Below the pieces are notes generated by a model, which saw only the letters and a list, made by a program, of their open reading frames with translations, was not told the DNA's origin and searched no databases. A stretch of DNA of 64,000 nt, from contig NC_011295.1 of NCBI RefSeq assembly GCF_000020945.1, forward strand, positions 496,001-560,000. The letters run 5' to 3'. Source of the stretch: Coprothermobacter proteolyticus DSM 5265 (GTDB lineage: Bacteria; Coprothermobacterota; Coprothermobacteria; Coprothermobacterales; Coprothermobacteraceae). Positions 20,419-29,462 of the stretch are shown here, in pieces. Within the stretch, counting starts at the first letter, position 1, and each line of letters starts with the position of its first letter. The position numbers were made by a program, and so were the translations under genes.

Positions 20419-21633
20419 ATGGCTTTTTTGAATCTTTTTGACCAACGCAAGCTTTGGGAACTCGCAGAAAAGATTCCATTAGAACCTTTATCCGAGCGAA
20501 AGTCAATTTATGATGCATTGGGCTTGGTTTGCGCTGAGGACGTATTGGCACCTGAGGACATACCTCCAAAGGCTCGTTCTGAAGTAGATGGATACGCAGT
20601 ACGGAGCCGTGATGTCAAAGGGGCTTCTGTGGAAAGGCCATCACTTCTTACGCGTGTGGGTAGCATTGTCGTAGACGAAGTTCCACAGTTTGAGCTTAAC
20701 CCAGGTGAGTGTGCTTATATTCCTACTGGTGCTATTTTGCCTAAAGGCGCAGATGCTGTTGTAATGATTGAATATGTTGAAGAAAGTGGCAATTATGTGG
20801 AGGTTTTTAAGCCTGCTGCACCCTTGGAAAACGTGGTTTCGCCTGGCGAAGACATGAAACAAGGTGATATTGTACTAAAACGTGGTCAGCGCATTACTCC
20901 ACAGGTAGTTGGATTGCTAAGTTATTTAGGAAAGTTGGAGGTTCAGGTGTACAGGCCTTTAAAGGTATTTGTGGCTGCTACTGGTAACGAAATTGTGGAA
21001 CCTACTCAAGTACCTAACTTGGGACAGTACCGTGATGCTAACAGCTTAACTGTGTGGTCCATGCTCAAGGAAAGAGGATTTTATGCGCATAGGGGCTCCA
21101 TTATTCGCGATGAACTCGAAAACATACATGAAGTCATAAATAAAGCTACTCAAAATTACGATGTCATTGTTTTGACTGGTGGTAGCAGTGCAGGCATTAG
21201 GGATTTGGTAGTACGTGCGGTGGAAGAAGCTGGTGGTACGGTACTTGCGCACGGGTTCACCATAAAACCTGGAAAACCTACGGTTATTGGCATTGTCAAG
21301 GAAAAACTGTTTGTTGGGCTACCAGGCCACCCCATGTCCTGCTTTGTTTCCGCATCACTAATCGTAATGCCTCTGCTCAGAAGGTTACAAGGTGAGAACG
21401 TAAAGCCAATGCCACTGCTTAAAGCTCGTTTGCGAACCGCTGTATTCTCCAGAATCGGTGTGGAAGAATGGATTCCGGTCAGGCTCAGCTATGAAGAAGA
21501 GCTGTGGGCAGAGCCTGTATTCTCCAAGTCTGGTATGGTAAGCAGCATGGTGCGAAATGAAGGCTTCTTGAGGATACCTCCCGAGTGTGAAGGAATGGAG
21601 CCCGGTGAGGTTGTGGAGGTGCTGTTGTTGTGA
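20419..21633 (+). CDS. moeA: Molybdopterin molybdenumtransferase MoeA
   Basis: A 404-residue MoeA, which inserts molybdate or tungstate into adenylated molybdopterin. Motifs include SEVDGYAVRSRD (usually SAMDGYA), PTGAILPKGADAVVMIEYVE, GEDMKQGD, VFVAATGNEI, LTGGSSAGIRD and KPGKPTVIG...GLPGHPMSC. All four MoeA domains are present. It is first in the molybdenum-cofactor operon and its stop overlaps the next moeA start (GTGA). Confidence 0.93.
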   Translation: MAFLNLFDQRKLWELAEKIPLEPLSERKSIYDALGLVCAEDVLAPEDIPPKARSEVDGYAVRSRDVKGASVERPSLLTRVGSIVVDEVPQFELNPGECAYIPTGAILPKGADAVVMIEYVEESGNYVEVFKPAAPLENVVSPGEDMKQGDIVLKRGQRITPQVVGLLSYLGKLEVQVYRPLKVFVAATGNEIVEPTQVPNLGQYRDANSLTVWSMLKERGFYAHRGSIIRDELENIHEVINKATQNYDVIVLTGGSSAGIRDLVVRAVEEAGGTVLAHGFTIKPGKPTVIGIVKEKLFVGLPGHPMSCFVSASLIVMPLLRRLQGENVKPMPLLKARLRTAVFSRIGVEEWIPVRLSYEEELWAEPVFSKSGMVSSMVRNEGFLRIPPECEGMEPGEVVEVLLL

Positions 21634-23474
21634 GAAAGATCTATTACGAAGTGCGAGAACTGGGGGAAGCAAAAGCGATTCTGCGTAACATGTGTCCTCC
21701 TTTAAAAGTTGAGACAATACCTGTTCGACAAGCATTAGGCAGAGTAACGGCTGAAGAAATACTGGCGAACCGAAGTGTTCCACATTACATAGCGGCTGCC
21801 TACGATGGTTACGCCGTTGATGCTTTAGTTACATATGGCGCTTCTGAAGGACATCCTTTGGAGCTCACTAATTACAGGGTTGTGAGCACGGGAGACGCTT
21901 TGGAATTTCGCGAAACCTGCGTAATTCCGCTGGAGGACGTTGTTGATTCTGGTGGTAAGAAGCTCATCTTCAAAGCATTTGCCGAAGGGACTAACGTGAG
22001 ACAAGTTGGTGAAGACATCATAAAAGGCGACTTAGTGGTTCCTGCGAGGCACTGGCTGGAACCCATGGATATTGCGCTTTTATTGGCTGCGGGTGTTTAT
22101 GAGGTCCCTGTTCTCAAGAAGCCCTTAGTTCTTCTCATACCCACCGGAGACGAAGTGCGATCCCCTGAGGAAGTCCTTAAGGAAGGAGAAATACCAGAAA
22201 CCAATTCAGTGTTCATAGTAAATGAGTTAAAGGATTATTTCGATTTCATTGTGCTGCCACCTGTACCCAACAATGTGGACGCACTAAGGTCTGTCATTGA
22301 CTCTTATTACAATGATGTGGACATCATTGCAACCATTGCAGGGTCATCTTACGGAGAAAGGGACGTGACAGCAAACCTACTGATGGGGCAAGGTTCGGAC
22401 CCCGATTTACAGCAGCAACTTTACGTACATGGTATAAACATAAAACCAGGCAAGCCCACAATTTTGGCCAGTTATCGTGAAAAACCATTTATTGGATTCC
22501 CAGGTTTCCCTGTTTCTACTTGGGTAGTGGCTAAATTTGTGCTCGATAGCTTAGTCGAAAGCTACTATGGCTTATTGCCTCAGTGTTGGCAGCAAGGCAA
22601 AGCGCTAAGCGGTAGAAAAATACCCTCTGAGGGAGGAAGTATTGAATTTGTTAGAGGTGTTGTGGGCGCTGCTTCATCGCAAAAGGGATTGGTCTTCATG
22701 CCACTTAACCGTGGAGCTGGCGCTATGTCCAGCGTTGTTAGGGCTAACGCCGTATTAACCATCCCAGCAAATTCTGAAGGTTTCACTGAAGGAAGTGAAC
22801 TTGAACTCCTCATGCGTTATGTGGGTTGGCCACTGCTGGTCGCCTCTGATGATATTGCCCTGAAGTTTCTGCTTAGTGATCTACGCAAGATGGGCGTTTT
22901 CCTAAACTATGTCTTTACTGGTTCTTCCACGGCCTTGGAGCTTCTTAGAAAAAATCTGGCAGCAGCAGCAGGAGCACATTTGCTTTGTCCTGATGGTTCG
23001 TACAACACCTGCATGGCTCCAGCTAATGCCATCAAAGTACCCTTCGTAAAACGTGAGCAAGGGTTCATGGTTCAGAGAGGTAATCCAAAGGGAATTAAGT
23101 CCGTGGAAGACTTAGAACGGTCGGATGTGGTTTTTGTGAACCGCGACAGGGGTTCGGGCACACGCATCTTACTGGATTACTTACTCCAACAAAAGGGCTT
23201 AGAACCGGATCACATTAAAGGCTATGATCATGAAGAGTTTTCGCATTTGCGGGTGGGTATGTGCGTGGCAAGTGGGTTAGCTGATGTGGGGCTCGGCATT
23301 AAGTTTGCTGCTGACGTTTTGGGACTGGATTTCGTCCCCGTGGCTGAAGAGGAGTATGACTTGTTCTTTCTTTCCGAGTACTCCAATCTAGCAGACACGA
23401 TTAGTGACTTCATCAAGAGTAAACAGTTCCGCGCTCGTCTTTCCAACATGGGCGGCTACCGTTTAGTTGAATGA
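21630..23474 (+). CDS. MoeA fused to a periplasmic-binding-protein-like domain
   Basis: A 614-residue protein. Residues 1 to about 395 form a second MoeA (AAYDGYAV, EGTNVRQVGEDIIKGD, LIPTGDEV, AGSSYGERDV, KPGKPTI, GFPGFPVS). Residues 405-614 form a PBP-like domain with LLCPDGSYNT, VFVNRDRGSGTRILLDYLL and DVGLGIKFAAD, as in the known MoeA/PBP or MoeA/LysR-substrate-domain fusions. The second domain may sense or bind molybdate, tungstate or a cofactor precursor. Two MoeA proteins in one organism can divide metal insertion between Mo and W, but nothing here says which does what. The GTG start overlaps the upstream stop. Confidence 0.9.
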   Translation: MRKIYYEVRELGEAKAILRNMCPPLKVETIPVRQALGRVTAEEILANRSVPHYIAAAYDGYAVDALVTYGASEGHPLELTNYRVVSTGDALEFRETCVIPLEDVVDSGGKKLIFKAFAEGTNVRQVGEDIIKGDLVVPARHWLEPMDIALLLAAGVYEVPVLKKPLVLLIPTGDEVRSPEEVLKEGEIPETNSVFIVNELKDYFDFIVLPPVPNNVDALRSVIDSYYNDVDIIATIAGSSYGERDVTANLLMGQGSDPDLQQQLYVHGINIKPGKPTILASYREKPFIGFPGFPVSTWVVAKFVLDSLVESYYGLLPQCWQQGKALSGRKIPSEGGSIEFVRGVVGAASSQKGLVFMPLNRGAGAMSSVVRANAVLTIPANSEGFTEGSELELLMRYVGWPLLVASDDIALKFLLSDLRKMGVFLNYVFTGSSTALELLRKNLAAAAGAHLLCPDGSYNTCMAPANAIKVPFVKREQGFMVQRGNPKGIKSVEDLERSDVVFVNRDRGSGTRILLDYLLQQKGLEPDHIKGYDHEEFSHLRVGMCVASGLADVGLGIKFAADVLGLDFVPVAEEEYDLFFLSEYSNLADTISDFIKSKQFRARLSNMGGYRLVE

Positions 23475-23570
23475 GAACACGAGTACCCAGGATAGAGGAG
23501 AATACTGCCGTTGAGAGTGAATCAAAATAAAACAAATAAATTAAATAACAGTAAGGAAGTGTAAAGTAAG

Positions 23571-24509
23571 GTGAAAGACAGCTTTGGCAGGGAAATAAAC
23601 TATCTTCGAATCTCTGTAACTGACCGCTGCAATTTCGACTGTTTGTATTGCAGCCATCCAGTAGAAATGCTGCCCAGAGAAAGAGTACTTCGTTTTGAAG
23701 ACATCGTCGTTTTGGTACAGGCAGCCAAGGAGCTTGGCATAAAGAAGGTCAGATTGACTGGCGGTGAGCCACTGCTGCGCAGAGACATTGATAAACTAGT
23801 TGCCATGCTTCACGAGTTGGATGTAACAGTGCACACAACAACCAACGGTTTCATGCTAGCGCGTTTAGCCGAGCCTCTAAAAGAAGCAGGTTTAGATGGG
23901 TTAAATGTGAGCTTGGATTTTGTTGATGCTGAGAAATTCCGTCAAATCACTGGTGGTGGTGATTTAGCAACAGTTGTGCAGGGAATTGATAAAGCACTCG
24001 AGGTTGGTCTGCCTGTAAAATTGAACGCTGTTTTTACTACCATGCACGAAACCAAGGATCTAAAAGAACTGTTGAATTTTGGTAAAGAACGCAATCTGCC
24101 TATACGTTTTATTGAGCTCATGCCGAAGAATCTCGGTTCATTTTCTTCTCTTTTTAGGCCAATTGGTGATGCTCAAAGTATGATTGAGAGTTTTACCCAG
24201 CTAAGGCCCGTAGGTACTAATGCGGTCAGTGGTGGTCCAGCTGAGTATTATCTGACCGATGACGGTGTAGAAGTTGGCTTTATTGGATTTTTCAGCCTGA
24301 ACCAATGTAAACAGTGCAACCGCATTCGCGTTACCAGTAGCGGCGCCATTTATCCTTGCCTATTACGGAATGTTAAAGTTGAAGCTTTCGAAAGCATTAA
24401 GCAGGGCAAAGAAGCCACCAAAGAGGCTTTACTTAAAGCTGTTTCTATTAAGCCTGTGGCAGGCAATCCTGAGGAAGTTGGGCCTGACATGTCTGAGATT
24501 GGTGGTTAA
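23571..24509 (+). CDS. moaA: GTP 3',8-cyclase MoaA
   Basis: A 312-residue radical SAM enzyme for the first step of molybdenum cofactor synthesis. The N-terminal cluster motif is CNFDCLYC and the second 4Fe-4S site uses CKQC...YPCL near residues 246-264. The C-terminal GG dipeptide needed for activity is present (SEIGG). RLTGGEPLLRRD is the SAM-binding region. The GTG start follows AAGG after a 96-bp AT-rich gap in which I see no riboswitch. Confidence 0.95.
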   Translation: MKDSFGREINYLRISVTDRCNFDCLYCSHPVEMLPRERVLRFEDIVVLVQAAKELGIKKVRLTGGEPLLRRDIDKLVAMLHELDVTVHTTTNGFMLARLAEPLKEAGLDGLNVSLDFVDAEKFRQITGGGDLATVVQGIDKALEVGLPVKLNAVFTTMHETKDLKELLNFGKERNLPIRFIELMPKNLGSFSSLFRPIGDAQSMIESFTQLRPVGTNAVSGGPAEYYLTDDGVEVGFIGFFSLNQCKQCNRIRVTSSGAIYPCLLRNVKVEAFESIKQGKEATKEALLKAVSIKPVAGNPEEVGPDMSEIGG

Positions 24510-24556
24510 AAAGGGAATGTTTGTAAAGATTAGTAGCAATATGATGAAATGAGGAC

Positions 24557-25822
24557 ATGGAAACGGATATGCTAGATGCCTATGAACGCATTAGCGAGGA
24601 ACTAAACCAAGCTCCATGGTTTGGCCGCACGCCAGACCTTACACGCATGGATGCTCTGCTGGATGAACTGGGTTTACCCCAAGCTAACACAAAGAACATC
24701 ATCGTAACAGGTACTGACGGCAAGGGTAGTGTGTGCAGCTACCTGCATTCCATTTTGGGCAGGCGCTACAAAGTGGGACGGTTCATATCGCCGCATTTGG
24801 AAGAGTGGACTGAACGTATAACCGTGGGAAAAGATGACATTTCCAAAGAGGATTTTGCACGGCTCTATGTTAAGGTCATGGAAGGAGCCAAAAAAGCTTG
24901 TCGTGTCAGTGGTGAGATGCCTACTGTTTTTGAGCGCTTGCTTGCCATGGCACTGCTTTACTTTGAAGAGCAGGGCACTGAGTGGAACGTCATAGAAGTA
25001 GGCATTGAAGGGCACTACGATTCCACAAACTTGCTACCTGCCAAAGCCGTGGTAGTCACTTCAGTAGGTATGGACCATATGAGATTACTCGGCAACACCA
25101 TTGAAGAGATTGCAGACGCTATTTCTGCCGCATTTCGTCCCCATGCAGTTGCTGTAATAGGTAAAACTGACCCTGCGGCCATGAACATACTGGAAGTGAA
25201 CGCAAGAAGGAAAAAAGCTACTGTTTACCGGTACGGTAGAGACTTTTGGTACGATGGGAAGTTTCTCAGTTATTCAGGTAGCTTGGACTTTCAACTTGCT
25301 CTTAGGGGCGTTCACCAGTGGTACAACGCTTCAGCTGCCATACAAACAGTGCTGGCGCTGTCAAGTACTGAGCTTAACAACATCGACGCTTCAGATATTC
25401 AAGAAGGGCTTCGAGAAGCCTTTTGGCCAGGCAGGATGGAGACTGTAAGGGAGAATCCTCTAATTATCTTGGATGGTGCACACAATCCTCATGCTGCACA
25501 GTCGCTGAGAACTTCTTTAGACTTGCTGTATCCCGGTAAGAAATGGAACATCTTTTTCGCTGCCATGAAAGATAAGGATTGGAGATCAGTACTAACACAG
25601 TTTCTGGATTTGGCTAACCATGTTTACGTAGTTAGAATGCCCTATGAGAGGGCGGAAAGTCCTGAAACCATCGTGGAGTTCTTGAAAGAAAAAGGTACAT
25701 CGTCTTCAGTGTGCGAAGAGCAGGATGTAATCAAATGCGATGAAGACGCTTTGGTCTTCGGTTCCCTGTATTTGGTGGGTGATGTGAGGAGGTTAACGAG
25801 AAATGCGGTTCACTCATTTTGA
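24557..25822 (+). CDS. folC: Folylpolyglutamate synthase/dihydrofolate synthase family ligase
   Basis: A Mur-ligase-type protein of 421 residues with P-loop TGTDGKGSV, the SPHLEEWTERI motif, EVGIEGHYDSTN, and the C-domain motif LDGAHNPHA. FolC adds glutamate to dihydropteroate or folates. The position inside a molybdenum-cofactor operon is unusual, and the 20-bp overlap with the next gene shows co-translation. Both pathways use pterins derived from GTP. The ATG at 24557 has GAGG only 3 bases upstream, so an ATG at 24569 is an alternative. Confidence 0.85.
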   Translation: METDMLDAYERISEELNQAPWFGRTPDLTRMDALLDELGLPQANTKNIIVTGTDGKGSVCSYLHSILGRRYKVGRFISPHLEEWTERITVGKDDISKEDFARLYVKVMEGAKKACRVSGEMPTVFERLLAMALLYFEEQGTEWNVIEVGIEGHYDSTNLLPAKAVVVTSVGMDHMRLLGNTIEEIADAISAAFRPHAVAVIGKTDPAAMNILEVNARRKKATVYRYGRDFWYDGKFLSYSGSLDFQLALRGVHQWYNASAAIQTVLALSSTELNNIDASDIQEGLREAFWPGRMETVRENPLIILDGAHNPHAAQSLRTSLDLLYPGKKWNIFFAAMKDKDWRSVLTQFLDLANHVYVVRMPYERAESPETIVEFLKEKGTSSSVCEEQDVIKCDEDALVFGSLYLVGDVRRLTRNAVHSF

Positions 25823-26321
25823 AAATGGTCAAGCCATCATGGTTAACATTGGTGAGAAGTCATTATCTCACCGTGTAACAAAGGCTGTCTTATTTGGTAC
25901 TCGTTTTAGTGTACCTTTGGCAAGGAAAGCCATGACTCTTACGCATGAATTCATACCCATGGCACATCCGTTACCTATTGCACCACTTAATTCCTCGTTT
26001 AAACGCAAAGCACAGGTAATTGAAGTGCAGGTTAGCTGCGATTACAAAACAGGATTGGAACTTGAAGCCATCATGGCAGCTGCAGGTTTTATGAAGGAAA
26101 TACCCTATCTTGGTTTTGCTGCTATTACGCACAAAGAAGGCGGGAAGTCCGGTACCTTAGAAAGGCGAGCACAGATTTATAGAGAAGGCTTTTCTTTCCA
26201 GAAGGGAATATGGTACCGCGTGGTGGGCAAGGGGTGGCTAAAAGCCACAGAACATGGTCTCGAGAAAGTGCCAGACTTTCAGCTGGAGGCAGGGGATGTG
26301 ATACTATGCAGCTTACAGTAA
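25803..26321 (+). CDS. MoaC-like protein A: keeps His/Glu half of the active site
   Basis: A 172-residue protein aligned with E. coli MoaC from its first strand (FTHFENGQAIMVNIGEK). H55 in MAHPLP equals His77, K82 equals Lys108, E86 and E88 in TGLELEA equal Glu112 and Glu114, R24 equals Arg26, and GGKSG (113-117) is kept. The loop with catalytic Lys51 is deleted, and YDMCK (Asp128, Lys131) is replaced by PYLGF. About 55 extra residues follow GGKSG. Alone it should not make cyclic pyranopterin phosphate. It overlaps folC by 20 bp and the next gene by 16 bp. Confidence 0.82.
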   Translation: MRFTHFENGQAIMVNIGEKSLSHRVTKAVLFGTRFSVPLARKAMTLTHEFIPMAHPLPIAPLNSSFKRKAQVIEVQVSCDYKTGLELEAIMAAAGFMKEIPYLGFAAITHKEGGKSGTLERRAQIYREGFSFQKGIWYRVVGKGWLKATEHGLEKVPDFQLEAGDVILCSLQ

Positions 26322-26875
26322 CTGCTCAAGGGACTGTAGCCTTTCGTCCTGATAAATTTGACTTAGTGAGCAGCGAGAAGCTCCCTAAGGGGCCTTTCTT
26401 GGAGACGGCGCGTTTGGCTGCGTTCCTAGCTGCAAAACGTGATAGTTTTTTTGGTAGCCGAGTATTCATAACTCACATGGAAATTAAGCATCACTGGGGG
26501 CCTTCTGAACTTAGTTTTACTGTGAGGCTAGTTGCCGATGGGGATGATGAAAAGGAGATTATGCGTAGGGCTTGGTTCTCCGCATTCGTTTGTTGTTTGA
26601 CTACTTACGACATGGTAAAGGCCGTAGACCCTGATGCTGTCATTGAAGATGTCGGTATTGTGTCAATAAATGATGAGGATCTTCCTGAAGTGGATTTGAG
26701 TCACGCAGACCTCAGTGATTTCCAAGACGGCTACTACTGTGGTTTTTCTCCTACTTTGATTGTGGAAAGAGGACAGATCCGATCTGCCTTTAATGCGCCG
26801 TGGAGTAATAGCAATGTACGACTCCGGTGGCTTACGGCAGGTAAGAAATTCAAAGGAGGTTTCTCGGGTGAGTAA
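26306..26875 (+). CDS. MoaC-like protein B: keeps Lys/Asp half of the active site
   Basis: A 189-residue protein starting at ATG 26306 after GGAGGCAGGGG; the longer open frame is only an overlap with gene A. It lacks the first MoaC strand but keeps K28-G29 (Lys51-Gly52), ARLAAFLAAKR (ARIAGIQAAKR) and YDMVKAVD, where D102 and K105 equal Asp128 and Lys131. The CHPL and TGVEMEA motifs are lost (the latter is KEIMRRA). A 70-residue tail of unknown role follows. With protein A it supplies the full MoaC residue set, so a heteromer is likely. Confidence 0.8.
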   Translation: MQLTVTAQGTVAFRPDKFDLVSSEKLPKGPFLETARLAAFLAAKRDSFFGSRVFITHMEIKHHWGPSELSFTVRLVADGDDEKEIMRRAWFSAFVCCLTTYDMVKAVDPDAVIEDVGIVSINDEDLPEVDLSHADLSDFQDGYYCGFSPTLIVERGQIRSAFNAPWSNSNVRLRWLTAGKKFKGGFSGE

Positions 26876-27362
26876 ATTGACTCCCGTAATTACGTGCTCC
26901 ATTCTTATCTGTTCAGACAGGTGCTTTCGCGGTGAAAGGGAAGATAAAACAGGTCCCGTATTAAAAGAAACACTGGAACGCTTAGGATATCATGTGCATG
27001 ATGTGAAGGTTGTCCCAGATGAACTGGACGTCATCGTTGATCAGTTGAAGGAATGGGTACGTCTGGGCATGGATCTCATAATAACTTCTGGTGGCACAGG
27101 TGTTGGGCCAAGGGACGTTACCCCTGAAGCCACCATAAAGGTCATTGAGCGAGAAATACCAGGTATGTCATTTGCAGCTTTGATGTTGTCACTTCAGAAA
27201 ACACCACATGCTGTGTTATCCAGAGCCAAAGCAGGTGTGGCAGGTACCACCTTAATAATAAACCTACCTGGTTCCACAAAAGGTGCTCAAGAGATTATCG
27301 AATACTTGGATCCCGCTCTAAAACATGCCGTCCCAATCATACATGGGGAAGTCATCGAGTAA
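26868..27362 (+). CDS. mog: MoaB/Mog-family molybdopterin adenylyltransferase
   Basis: A 164-residue MoCF-domain protein. Motifs are CSDRCFRGEREDKTGP near the N-terminus, the substrate loop TSGGTGVGPRDVTPEAT and NLPGSTKGAQE. The family adenylates molybdopterin before metal insertion by MoeA. The GTG at 26868 follows AGGAGG; the in-frame start at 26760 lies inside the upstream gene. It closes the operon and overlaps the convergent kinase gene by 11 bp. MoaD and MoaE are not encoded in the window. Confidence 0.92.
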   Translation: MSKLTPVITCSILICSDRCFRGEREDKTGPVLKETLERLGYHVHDVKVVPDELDVIVDQLKEWVRLGMDLIITSGGTGVGPRDVTPEATIKVIEREIPGMSFAALMLSLQKTPHAVLSRAKAGVAGTTLIINLPGSTKGAQEIIEYLDPALKHAVPIIHGEVIE

Positions 27363-28221
27363 GAGCTTGTTCCACTAATGCAGATGCGCCTAGCAATGCC
27401 GCCTCTTTCAGCGTACTAACCACGGTTGGCGTGTCTTTTACGGGTGGCACTGCGCGTCTGCGGATCTCTGCCTCATATATGTCTTGCCATAAGGGGAAGG
27501 TTGCGCTGATGCTACCCCCTAGAACGATAATATCGGGGTTCAAAATGTTTGCCAATGATGCACAAGCGATGCCCAGGTAATAACCCAGTCTTTGATAAAG
27601 AAAGATTGCCTCTTTGTCTCCACTGCGTGCTCTTTCATGGATTTGTGCACCTGTAAGCTTTTCTCCTGTGCGTTCGCTGTACCATTTTTCTAAAGCCCAA
27701 CCGCCTGCCAATGACTCCAAGCAGCCATGGGAACCACACGTGCACGCTGGACCTTCTGCTTCTATGACCATGTGTCCGATTTCTAAAGTGGCGCCTCTTT
27801 TTGAGCGGAGCAAATCGCCTTCGTAAACAAAACCTCCACCAATGCCAGTACCCAATGTAACACCAAGAACGGATTCAGGTTTGCTACCTAGTTCGTACTT
27901 CCAGACCCCCAAAGCAAAAATGTTGGCATCGTTTTCCACGAACACGGGCACATTCAATTCCTCCTGCAAGAGCCTTCCCAATGGAAAGTTCTCCCAGCCA
28001 ATATTCCCGCCAAATATGACGGTCCCAGTTTCGTAATCCACCTGTCCTGCTACGCCAATGCCCACTCCGTCAATATCTTTATCTTTGATATAGGATGAAA
28101 TCAAATTGACAATGTTTTCACTGGGGCTGTTAAGAAAACGATCCCTGGCAATGAGTTTTCCGTCTTTGACAATACCCATGTCCACTTTTGTCCCACCCAC
28201 ATCTATTGCCAAAATCTCCAT
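27352..28221 (-). CDS. ROK-family sugar kinase (glucokinase type)
   Basis: A 289-residue kinase with the phosphate-binding motif DVGGTKVDMG at the N-terminus, ENDANIFALG (catalytic aspartate), GTGIGGGF, and the ROK zinc motif around CTCGSHGCLESLAGG. The absence of an N-terminal helix-turn-helix indicates an enzyme rather than a repressor. Glucose or N-acetylated hexosamine is the likely substrate. ATG 28221 follows AGGAGG; the open frame to 28245 has no such site. It follows malic enzyme by about 40 bp. Confidence 0.9.
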   Translation of the reverse strand: MEILAIDVGGTKVDMGIVKDGKLIARDRFLNSPSENIVNLISSYIKDKDIDGVGIGVAGQVDYETGTVIFGGNIGWENFPLGRLLQEELNVPVFVENDANIFALGVWKYELGSKPESVLGVTLGTGIGGGFVYEGDLLRSKRGATLEIGHMVIEAEGPACTCGSHGCLESLAGGWALEKWYSERTGEKLTGAQIHERARSGDKEAIFLYQRLGYYLGIACASLANILNPDIIVLGGSISATFPLWQDIYEAEIRRRAVPPVKDTPTVVSTLKEAALLGASALVEQALTR

Positions 28222-28262
28222 GGAAATCCTCCTCTCTTCATCCAACTTGCTCCTTGATGGTT

Positions 28263-29462
28263 TTACTTTCGGTTCATTCTCCAGTTAAGTTCTTCAGCCC
28301 ACATAGAGGCATTTTCTTTACTAGCGCATTTCTTTGAAAAGTGTTCTACCACGGTTCTTGCCACAAACTGATGCACCTCAGAATCCATCTGTGGAACAAT
28401 ACGCTGCTTCTTCATGGCAAGCTCAGAAAGGGCTTTTGCCACCTCTATACCAACTGCTGTGTTGTACTGCTGCTGAGTAACCAATAGCCCCAGCATAAGC
28501 CCAGGAAAGATGAGTGAATTATTCACTTGGTTGGGATCATCGGAGCGTCCTGAACCGTATATGGTTACTCCCATGGCACATGCTTCTTCCCGGGATACTT
28601 CCGGTACGGGATTAGCCAGTGAAAGCACAGTGTTAGGTTTTTTCATATTCCTCAAATACTCCAGTGGGAAAACGCCAGGACCAGGGCGGGAAGCTGCAAT
28701 TAAGAATGATGCTCCTTTTAATGCTTCTTCTAAATTACTGCTGCCAAGTTTGTTAGTTTTAGATAAAATGTTTCCCATCCAATGCTGCTGGCTATTTTCA
28801 CTGTTATAAACCAGGTCTCGATCAACTACTATTACATTTCCTATGTTGCCTAGCAACAGCTCATCAAGCAGCTGTAGGAAGCCCATGTTTGCCGAGCCAG
28901 CTCCCAAAAGCACTATTTTTTCGCTTTCTAGCTTTAGTCCTGCCATGGAGGATGAAGCGAGTACAGCTGCTAGCATGATTATTCCTGTACCCTCCATGTC
29001 ATCGTGTATGATAGGTATGCGCAAAAACTTGCGTGCTTCAGTGAGTACATTGAAAGCATCAGGCTGTTTTATGTCTTCCAAGTTTATGCCACCCAATGAA
29101 GGTTCAATGGCACTGAGGAAGGCAAGTATGGCTTCCTCGGTTTCGGCCCTTATGCAAAGCGGAATTGCGTCTATGCCAGCGTAGTATTTGTACAAAACTG
29201 CTTTTCCTTCCATGACTGGCAAGCCTGCTTCGGGACCAATATTACCCAGCCCCAAGATGCGCGTTCCGTTGCTTATTACGCCAATGGTGTTCCACCTATT
29301 TGTCATATCCCAGACCAAGGCGCTATCAGCAGCTATGCTCTGGCAAGGCTCTGCCACGCCTGGTGTGTAAAACACGTGCAGATTGCGAGCTAAGGGTACT
29401 CTAACTCGGAGTTCCCATTTTCCACGGTAAAGCTTATGTAAGAAGGAAGGCGTTATTTCCAC
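28263..29462 (-). CDS. Malic enzyme (NAD(P)-dependent, decarboxylating)
   Basis: A 399-residue short bacterial malic enzyme: KYRGK-type N-terminus (LYRGKWELR), catalytic tyrosine in FYTPGVAEPC, lysine in MEGKAVLYKYYAG, metal ligands in NLEDI and HDDMEGTG, and NAD fold GAGSANMG. The segment HDDMEGTG differs from the common HDDQxGTA. The reaction gives pyruvate and CO2 from malate. The start overlaps the decarboxylase beta subunit gene by 10 bp. An operon of malic enzyme with a sodium-pump subunit suggests C4-acid metabolism linked to ion pumping. Confidence 0.9.
   Translation of the reverse strand: MEITPSFLHKLYRGKWELRVRVPLARNLHVFYTPGVAEPCQSIAADSALVWDMTNRWNTIGVISNGTRILGLGNIGPEAGLPVMEGKAVLYKYYAGIDAIPLCIRAETEEAILAFLSAIEPSLGGINLEDIKQPDAFNVLTEARKFLRIPIIHDDMEGTGIIMLAAVLASSSMAGLKLESEKIVLLGAGSANMGFLQLLDELLLGNIGNVIVVDRDLVYNSENSQQHWMGNILSKTNKLGSSNLEEALKGASFLIAASRPGPGVFPLEYLRNMKKPNTVLSLANPVPEVSREEACAMGVTIYGSGRSDDPNQVNNSLIFPGLMLGLLVTQQQYNTAVGIEVAKALSELAMKKQRIVPQMDSEVHQFVARTVVEHFSKKCASKENASMWAEELNWRMNRK

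Noticed and set aside
23475-23570. Molybdenum-cofactor riboswitch before moaA
   Set aside because: The 96-bp gap is AT-rich and I see neither the conserved pairing elements nor a terminator.
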